NCBI GenBank assembly: GCA_044355095.1
Contig: JBIKYT010000030.1
Coordinates: forward strand, 1-25,465
Direction of reading: 5' to 3'
Length of the DNA stretch: 25,465 nucleotides
Source: Casp-actino8 sp044355095
Lineage (GTDB): Bacteria; Actinomycetota; Acidimicrobiia; Acidimicrobiales; Ilumatobacteraceae
Positions 21,605-25,465 of the stretch are shown one piece after another; the stretch's first letter is position 1; each line of letters begins with the position of its first letter. Both the position numbers and the translations under genes were made by a program. The notes under the pieces were generated by a model. The model had not been told where the DNA came from. It saw only the letters and a program-made list of their open reading frames with translations, and ran no database searches.

Positions 21605-22299
21605 GCCAGTAACTCAAGTAAAGACTTCACTCGATAAAAGTCGGCACCAGCATGATCGTCATACGGATCAAGAAGCACCGGAACTAAGCCGGCGTTACGC
21701 GCTCCCCCTATATCCATCGTGACCGAGTCGCCAACGTAGGCGATTCGCGAAAGTTCAAACTCAGTGAACGCAGCTAATCCAAAATCAAATATTCGTGGAT
21801 CTGGCTTCGACACACCGACCACATGACTGTCAATCACGATGCGAACGGGAACGCCCGAACCTTCACCAACTTGACATACTGCCGATCGCGCCAAGATGTC
21901 TTCAATTTGGCCAGATGCATTACTCACGACACCGATCGGCACATTGAGTTGGTGCAGTTTTTGCAATGCCTCAACGCTGTCAGCAAGAGGCCAACGCCAG
22001 GTGTAGGCATTGCGCGATCGGCCAAGAACCGTGGCTGCCTCAAGCACATCATGGCTTGGTACACCCACCGTTTCGACATACGCCACGTTGTAGGAGTCCC
22101 AATCGGACTCTCCTGATCCTGCCGCCGATTTCGCAGCCATCCCTCGGTAATGAGCACGGTGGTACATCGCCAAGTCGGTCGTCGCTCCGTAGTAGCTCAA
22201 CAGCGGAGCCAAAACAGTTGGGTCAGGAATCACGAAGATTCCGCCAGCGTCAAAAAGGACCGCGTCGATTTCATGATTTCCGATGATGAGGGCTGTCAC
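21601..22299 (-). CDS. HAD-superfamily hydrolase with altered motif I
   Basis: This phosphatase-like protein of the haloacid dehalogenase superfamily has motif I DAVLFDAGGIF, motif II VVSNASG, motif III Lys in VSKPDPRIF and motif IV GDSVTMDIGGA. In motif I the second aspartate (DxD) is replaced by glycine (DxGG), so the usual general acid is missing, as in a subset of HAD proteins. The start is uncertain. GTG 22371 gives 256 residues with a long polar N-terminus. GTG 22299 has TACCCT 7 nt before it and puts the catalytic strand near residue 11, as is normal for the family, so I prefer it (232 residues). It is divergent from the malyl-CoA lyase gene and coupled to the methyltransferase. Confidence 0.84.
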   Translation of the reverse strand: MTALIIGNHEIDAVLFDAGGIFVIPDPTVLAPLLSYYGATTDLAMYHRAHYRGMAAKSAAGSGESDWDSYNVAYVETVGVPSHDVLEAATVLGRSRNAYTWRWPLADSVEALQKLHQLNVPIGVVSNASGQIEDILARSAVCQVGEGSGVPVRIVIDSHVVGVSKPDPRIFDFGLAAFTEFELSRIAYVGDSVTMDIGGARNAGLVPVLLDPYDDHAGADFYRVKSLLELLA

Positions 22300-22312
22300 C
22301 TGATCAAGGGTA
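22300..22312 (-). promoter_or_regulatory. Candidate leaderless -10 box deciding the HAD gene start
   Basis: On the minus strand TACCCT (22312-22307) is followed by TGATCAG and GTG 22299. It lies within the reading frame extended from GTG 22371, so it holds only if the shorter start is right. Confidence 0.35.
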
Positions 22313-22400
22313 GGCGGACGGATCACCGAGTCGGATTTACCAAGTCGCCTTTCTGACAACTTTTTGGTCACGAGGTTTACCTAATGGGGTCAAAACGGCG

Positions 22401-22412
22401 TACTCTCGCAGT
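22401..22412 (+). promoter_or_regulatory. Leaderless -10 box of the malyl-CoA lyase gene
   Basis: TACTCT (22401-22406) is followed by CGCAGT and GTG 22413. The surrounding 12-mer GGCGTACTCTCG is the same as at the oligopeptidase B promoter. Confidence 0.5.
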
Positions 22413-23462
22413 GTGCGTAGTGCAAAAGACTTCTTCAAGCCCCTCGCCGTCGGCGCTCCCGAGCCCGTCCGCGAGATTCCATTCCGCCCCAGTCGGATGA
22501 TTCATTTCTTCCCGCCGTCCAACGAGAAGATGGTCGCCAAGTTAGGTGACATCATCCCGACGGTTGACATCATTCTCGGCAACCTTGAAGACGGAGTTCC
22601 CGCAACCGACAAAGAAGCAGCGCGTGCTGGTCTGGTCAATGTTGCCAAAACGATTCCGATGGGCACCACGCAGTTGTGGACCCGCGTGAACAGTCTGGAT
22701 TCGCCGTGGGGTCTCGACGATATCACCACCCTTGTCACCGAAGTCGGCGACAAGTTTGATGTCATCATGATTCCGAAAGTGGAAGGCCCCGAAGACATTC
22801 ACTATGTCGATCGTTTGCTCGCGCAACTTGAAGCAAAGGCTGGACTCAAGAAGCCGTTGTTGATTCACGCGATTCTTGAAACTGCTCGTGGCGTGGCCAA
22901 CGTCGAAGAAATCTGTGGAGCCTCGCCACGTATGCAGGGTCTGTCGCTCGGACCCGCAGACCTTGCCGCGAATCGTCGCATGAAGACAACACGTGTTGGT
23001 GGCGGACACCCCGACTACGTCGTGCGCGACGATCCAAATCCCGAGAGTCCTGATGCCCCGCGCAATACCTACCAACAAGATTTGTGGCATTACACCTTGG
23101 CCCGCATGGTTGATGCTTGCGTGATGCACGGAATCTTGCCGTTCTATGGTCCCTTCGGTGACATCAAAGACGTTGTTGCTTGCGAAGACCAGTTCCGCAA
23201 TGCCTACCTACTTGGCTGTGTTGGTGCTTGGTCACTTCACCCCGCACAAATCGATATTGCACGTCGAGTGTTTAGTCCACGCCCGAGCGATGTTGCACAT
23301 GCAATGCGTGTCATTGAAGCAATGGGAGATGGAACTGGCGCAATCATGCTCGACGGAAAAATGGAAGACGACGCTTCAGTGAAGCAGTGTCGAGTCATTG
23401 TGCAATTAGCTCGCGAACTTTCAGCACGCGACCCCGAACTCATTGCCGCTTACGGCTTCTAG
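22413..23462 (+). CDS. mcl: (S)-malyl-CoA / beta-methylmalyl-CoA lyase (HpcH/HpaI-CitE family)
   Basis: This 349-residue enzyme is very like the trifunctional malyl-CoA/beta-methylmalyl-CoA/citramalyl-CoA lyase of Chloroflexus, by memory of its blocks: KPLAVGAPEPVREIP at the N-terminus, GNLEDGVP (E59, D60), VIMIPKVEGPEDIH, LSLGPADLAA, TTRVGGGHPDY, DLWHYTLARMVDACVMHGI, PFYGPFGDIKD and GAWSLHPAQIDIA. The enzyme splits beta-methylmalyl-CoA to glyoxylate and propionyl-CoA, and malyl-CoA to acetyl-CoA and glyoxylate, using Mg2+ bound by conserved acidic residues. The GTG start is supported by the -10 box 6 nt before it. The paralogue at 23488 follows after 25 nt in the same operon. Confidence 0.92.
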   Translation: MRSAKDFFKPLAVGAPEPVREIPFRPSRMIHFFPPSNEKMVAKLGDIIPTVDIILGNLEDGVPATDKEAARAGLVNVAKTIPMGTTQLWTRVNSLDSPWGLDDITTLVTEVGDKFDVIMIPKVEGPEDIHYVDRLLAQLEAKAGLKKPLLIHAILETARGVANVEEICGASPRMQGLSLGPADLAANRRMKTTRVGGGHPDYVVRDDPNPESPDAPRNTYQQDLWHYTLARMVDACVMHGILPFYGPFGDIKDVVACEDQFRNAYLLGCVGAWSLHPAQIDIARRVFSPRPSDVAHAMRVIEAMGDGTGAIMLDGKMEDDASVKQCRVIVQLARELSARDPELIAAYGF

Positions 23463-23487
23463 TACAAACAATCACAAGGAAAATCTC

Positions 23488-24354
23488 ATGTCAGATCTAC
23501 GCCCCCGCCGTTCAGTTCTCTATATGCCCGCCGCTAACGAGCGCGCGCTTGATAAAGCAAAAAGCATTCCTGCCGATGCCCTCATCTTCGACCTTGAAGA
23601 TGCGGTTGCTCCTGATGCAAAACCTGACGCTCGTCGCAACGCAGTAGCTGCAGCGCGTAGCGGCGAATACGGAAACAAAGAGATCACGATTCGTTGTAAC
23701 GGGCTTGACACTCAATGGGGCGCTGATGATTTGGTGGCTGCTGCAATGGCCGGCGTATCAGCAGTGGTGATTCCGAAGATCAACTCAGTCAAAGAAGTTG
23801 AGGCTGTTTCATCAGCCCTCGCAACTGCGGGCGCTCCAGGTTCAATGAAGATCTGGGCAATGATCGAAACTCCAACCGCCATTTTTGATGTGCGCCAAAT
23901 TGCTGCGCACCCACGAGTGCAGACACTCGTCATGGGAACCAACGACTTAGCAAAAGAATTGCGGGCAACTCAAGTGCGTGGTCGGGACCCGCTGACCCCG
24001 CACCTCGCAACTGCACTTCTTGCTGCCCGCGAAGCCGGCAAGGTCATTCTCGATGGTGTCTTCAACGATGTGAAGGATCTTGATGCATTCCGCGATGAGT
24101 GTGTTCAAGGTGCGCAGATGGGCTTTGACGGAAAGACTCTGATTCACCCTTCACAAGTTGAAATCGCTAACGATGTTTGGGCGCCGACTGCAGATGAAGT
24201 TGACTATGCACAGCGCGTGATCGCTGCTTTTGAAGAGGCGACTGCCGAGGGTCGTGGTGTCATCACTGTTGATGGTCGAATGATTGAGAACTTGCATGTT
24301 GACAACGCTCGGCGAGTACTTGCAGTGCAAGCTGCCATTGAATCATTGAGCTGA
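23488..24354 (+). CDS. mcl2: (3S)-malyl-CoA thioesterase-like protein (CitE family)
   Basis: This 288-residue HpcH/HpaI-CitE-family protein starts at ATG 23488, with AAGGA 7 nt upstream. An in-frame extension into the mcl gene is rejected. Features are RRSVLYMPAANERALDKA, IFDLEDAVAPDAK (D35, E37, D38), IRCNGLDTQWG, MIETPTAI, MGTNDLAKELRA, DGVFNDVKDLDAF and GFDGKTLIHPSQVEIAN. The blocks MGTNDLAKEL and MGFDGKTLIHP match Rhodobacter Mcl2, a thioesterase that releases malate from malyl-CoA (from memory). A citramalyl-CoA or related lyase is possible. With mcl directly upstream, acetyl-CoA plus glyoxylate would be condensed and then hydrolysed to malate, which is a malate synthase substitute. Confidence 0.85.
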   Translation: MSDLRPRRSVLYMPAANERALDKAKSIPADALIFDLEDAVAPDAKPDARRNAVAAARSGEYGNKEITIRCNGLDTQWGADDLVAAAMAGVSAVVIPKINSVKEVEAVSSALATAGAPGSMKIWAMIETPTAIFDVRQIAAHPRVQTLVMGTNDLAKELRATQVRGRDPLTPHLATALLAAREAGKVILDGVFNDVKDLDAFRDECVQGAQMGFDGKTLIHPSQVEIANDVWAPTADEVDYAQRVIAAFEEATAEGRGVITVDGRMIENLHVDNARRVLAVQAAIESLS

Positions 24355-24370
24355 CATTTCGGTGAAGCCG

Positions 24371-24568
24371 ATGACTGATCAGTTGAAACTCATCGTTGGT
24401 GCAAGTGGTGCTGTCTTAGGTTTAATTGTCGGAATTGGCATTGGGCTGATCGTCAATAGTGGTGGTGGTGGTGAACCTTCACGTCCTGTGTCAACGTCAT
24501 TGGTCGTGGCAACTACTTCAATTCCGCGCGCCACAACAACCGATGCACCAATTGCGGCTGCTCCCTGA
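24371..24568 (+). CDS. Small single-span membrane protein of unknown function
   Basis: The protein has 65 residues from ATG 24371, or 68 from GTG 24362. A glycine-rich hydrophobic helix (LKLIVGASGAVLGLIVGIGIGLIVNSGGGG, about residues 5-33) is followed by a Thr/Ser/Pro/Ala-rich tail (STSLVVATTSIPRATTTDAPIAAAP) that would lie outside the cell. I do not recognise it. It starts 16 nt after the malyl-CoA thioesterase-like gene and stops 4 nt before the convergent dienelactone hydrolase gene, so it fills an otherwise empty slot in the operon. No clear ribosome binding site is present, which keeps confidence moderate. It is either a tail-exposed membrane anchor or a non-functional ORF. Confidence 0.5.
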   Translation: MTDQLKLIVGASGAVLGLIVGIGIGLIVNSGGGGEPSRPVSTSLVVATTSIPRATTTDAPIAAAP

Positions 24569-24572
24569 TTTT

Positions 24573-25241
24573 TCAGAGAGACGTTTTGAAGAGATCGAGA
24601 GTTCGATCGAACGCAATCTTCGCGGCCGAAGCATCAAATACTTCAGGTCGTGCATCGTTGAAAAATGCATGATGCGCTGCGGCATGAATATGAAGCGTCG
24701 CATCTTTGCCGAGTGACTTGAGTTGAGCCTCAAGTGCCTTCACAGTTTCTGGTCCAGCGAAGTCATCAAGTTCTGCATATTCGCCGACAACTTTTGCGGC
24801 AAGTTTTGACCAATCAGGCTGAGCAGATGGCCACGGGATGACGCCGTAGTACGGAGCCGCTGCCGCAACGGCGTCTGGACGCTGACATGCCAAAACCAAG
24901 GTCAGTCCCCCGCCCATGCAATAACCAACAACACCTACTTTTTGATGGCCGGTTGTCGCTTGCAAGAAATCGACAGCACCCGATAGATCTTTGGCGGCTT
25001 GTGCCAGGTTCAATCCCATCATCAACTTGCCGGCACCGTCGGGTTCGGTCGACGATTCGCCGTGATACAGATCGGGAGCGAGAGCAGTAAAGCCTGCGGC
25101 GGCAAAACGGTCCGCGACGTCTTCTATATGAGGGACGAGACCCCACCATTCTTGAATCACAATGACTCCGGGTCCGCCACCGTTTGCCAGGTATCCATCG
25201 CACGTTCCGCCGTTTGACTTAAATGAAATTCGTTCGCCCAT
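24573..25241 (-). CDS. Dienelactone hydrolase family protein
   Basis: This 222-residue alpha/beta hydrolase has Cys108 as nucleophile in GYCMGGG, Glu31 in QEWWG (which activates the cysteine in this family), Asp159 or Asp160 in YAELDDFAGPE, and His191 in HAAAHHAFFND. The length equals the usual 220-240 residues. Members open dienelactones from chlorocatechol breakdown, but many act on other esters. No catechol pathway genes are adjacent, so the substrate is open. The start ATG 25241 has TACGGT 7 nt before it. The upstream in-frame start at 25283 would add 14 unrelated residues. It is divergent from the aminotransferase gene. Confidence 0.9.
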   Translation of the reverse strand: MGERISFKSNGGTCDGYLANGGGPGVIVIQEWWGLVPHIEDVADRFAAAGFTALAPDLYHGESSTEPDGAGKLMMGLNLAQAAKDLSGAVDFLQATTGHQKVGVVGYCMGGGLTLVLACQRPDAVAAAAPYYGVIPWPSAQPDWSKLAAKVVGEYAELDDFAGPETVKALEAQLKSLGKDATLHIHAAAHHAFFNDARPEVFDASAAKIAFDRTLDLFKTSL

Positions 25242-25254
25242 GCCCCCGACCGTA
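25242..25254 (-). promoter_or_regulatory. Leaderless -10 box of the dienelactone hydrolase gene
   Basis: On the minus strand TACGGT (25254-25249) is followed by CGGGGGC and ATG 25241. It decides the start against the upstream ATG at 25283. The G-run just before the ATG could also act as a weak ribosome binding site. Confidence 0.45.
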
Positions 25255-25328
25255 GCAACAATTATCACCGCACAAATCTTCATTGTCCTGTGACAAACAT
25301 GGGTCTGTTCACTTGCGCGTGTAACGAA

Positions 25329-25340
25329 TAGTCTGTGGGT
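25329..25340 (+). promoter_or_regulatory. Leaderless -10 box of the aminotransferase gene
   Basis: TAGTCT (25329-25334) is followed by GTGGGT and ATG 25341. A TTCACT hexamer at 25308-25313, 15 nt upstream, is a possible but poor -35. Confidence 0.5.
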
Positions 25341-25465
25341 ATGGCTACTTCTACCTCAGCGCTGAACACCAATCCCGCCAACGCACTTAAGGGCGATCGC
25401 ACACACGTGTTCCATTCATGGTCGGCTCAAAGCCTGATCAGTCCGATCGTTGTCACCAAGGCCGA
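25341..25465 (+). CDS. Class III aminotransferase, N-terminal part (truncated by window edge)
   Basis: Forty-one codons are visible before the window ends. The segment DRTHVFHSWSAQSLISPIVVTKA is characteristic of the N-terminus of PLP-dependent class III aminotransferases annotated as aspartate aminotransferase family or beta-alanine/pyruvate-type transaminases (HSWSAQ is the recognisable core). The catalytic lysine and PLP motifs are beyond the edge, so the substrate cannot be proposed. The start is fixed by the -10 box 6 nt before the ATG. Confidence 0.75.
   Translation, partial: MATSTSALNTNPANALKGDRTHVFHSWSAQSLISPIVVTKA

Noticed and set aside
22542..23129. 195-codon minus-strand ORF opposite the malyl-CoA lyase gene
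   Set aside because: It is antisense to a highly conserved enzyme and its protein resembles no family. It is a frame shadow.
11873..25304. 15-mer GTGACAAACANGGGT at 11873 and 25290 as a shared operator
   Set aside because: A 15-base match with one mismatch is expected many times in 25 kb on both strands, and the two sites have different distances to their promoters.

Overview
The window looks like a piece of an actinobacterial chromosome. Base composition is moderate (around 50-55% GC by eye), genes are tightly packed, and many first genes of transcription units have a TANNNT -10 box only 6-7 nt before an ATG or GTG, as expected for leaderless mRNAs. The gene content (assimilatory sulfate reduction with an iron-sulfur APS reductase, a methylsuccinyl-CoA dehydrogenase/malyl-CoA lyase set, a UGSC-type selenoprotein) would fit an aquatic member of the Acidimicrobiia, for example the Ilumatobacteraceae. 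That placement is inference. I see no rRNA, tRNA, CRISPR array or insertion sequence, and no stretch above 300 bases lacks a gene.

Left end (1-3534): the start of sufB, an Asp-ligated-type ferredoxin, a divergent oligopeptidase B, and a small operon of a flavin reductase-like protein and a MauE-like membrane protein. Region 3573-9873 (minus strand) is one operon that runs from sulfate to sulfide: cysH, cysD, cysN, precorrin-2 dehydrogenase, cobA, a small unknown protein, and ferredoxin-type sulfite reductase. The two siroheme genes supply the cofactor of the last enzyme. A TauD-family dioxygenase (10029-10934) is divergent from cysH, and the shared intergenic region carries three copies of an AGTCAGG motif. 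A perfect 21-bp hairpin separates tauD from a convergent metallo-beta-lactamase-fold gene.

The most unusual part is 11967-14850 (plus strand): an epoxide-hydrolase-like gene, a two-domain protein with an N-terminal thioredoxin-like CxxC domain, and, overlapping it by GTGA, a gene with an in-frame TGA in the motif U-G-S-C-T-S-C. A perfect 8-bp stem with a GTG loop begins 11 nt after that TGA, which is the position and loop type expected of a bacterial SECIS element. I therefore read 14293-14850 as one selenoprotein of the UGSC family and not as two broken ORFs. Its biochemical function is unknown.

Region 14860-19252 (minus strand) holds mutY, a MaoC-type hydratase, an LPG-synthase-like membrane protein, a serine beta-lactamase-fold hydrolase and a LOG-family protein. 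From 19374 to 24354 the plus-strand genes encode methylsuccinyl-CoA dehydrogenase, a malyl-CoA/beta-methylmalyl-CoA lyase and a malyl-CoA thioesterase-like paralogue. With the MaoC hydratase they give the lower half of the ethylmalonyl-CoA pathway or related 3-hydroxypropionate-cycle chemistry. Minus-strand methyltransferase and HAD genes lie between them. The right end has a small membrane protein, a dienelactone hydrolase and the start of a class III aminotransferase. Convergent genes are separated by only -3 to 9 nt, except at the hairpin.
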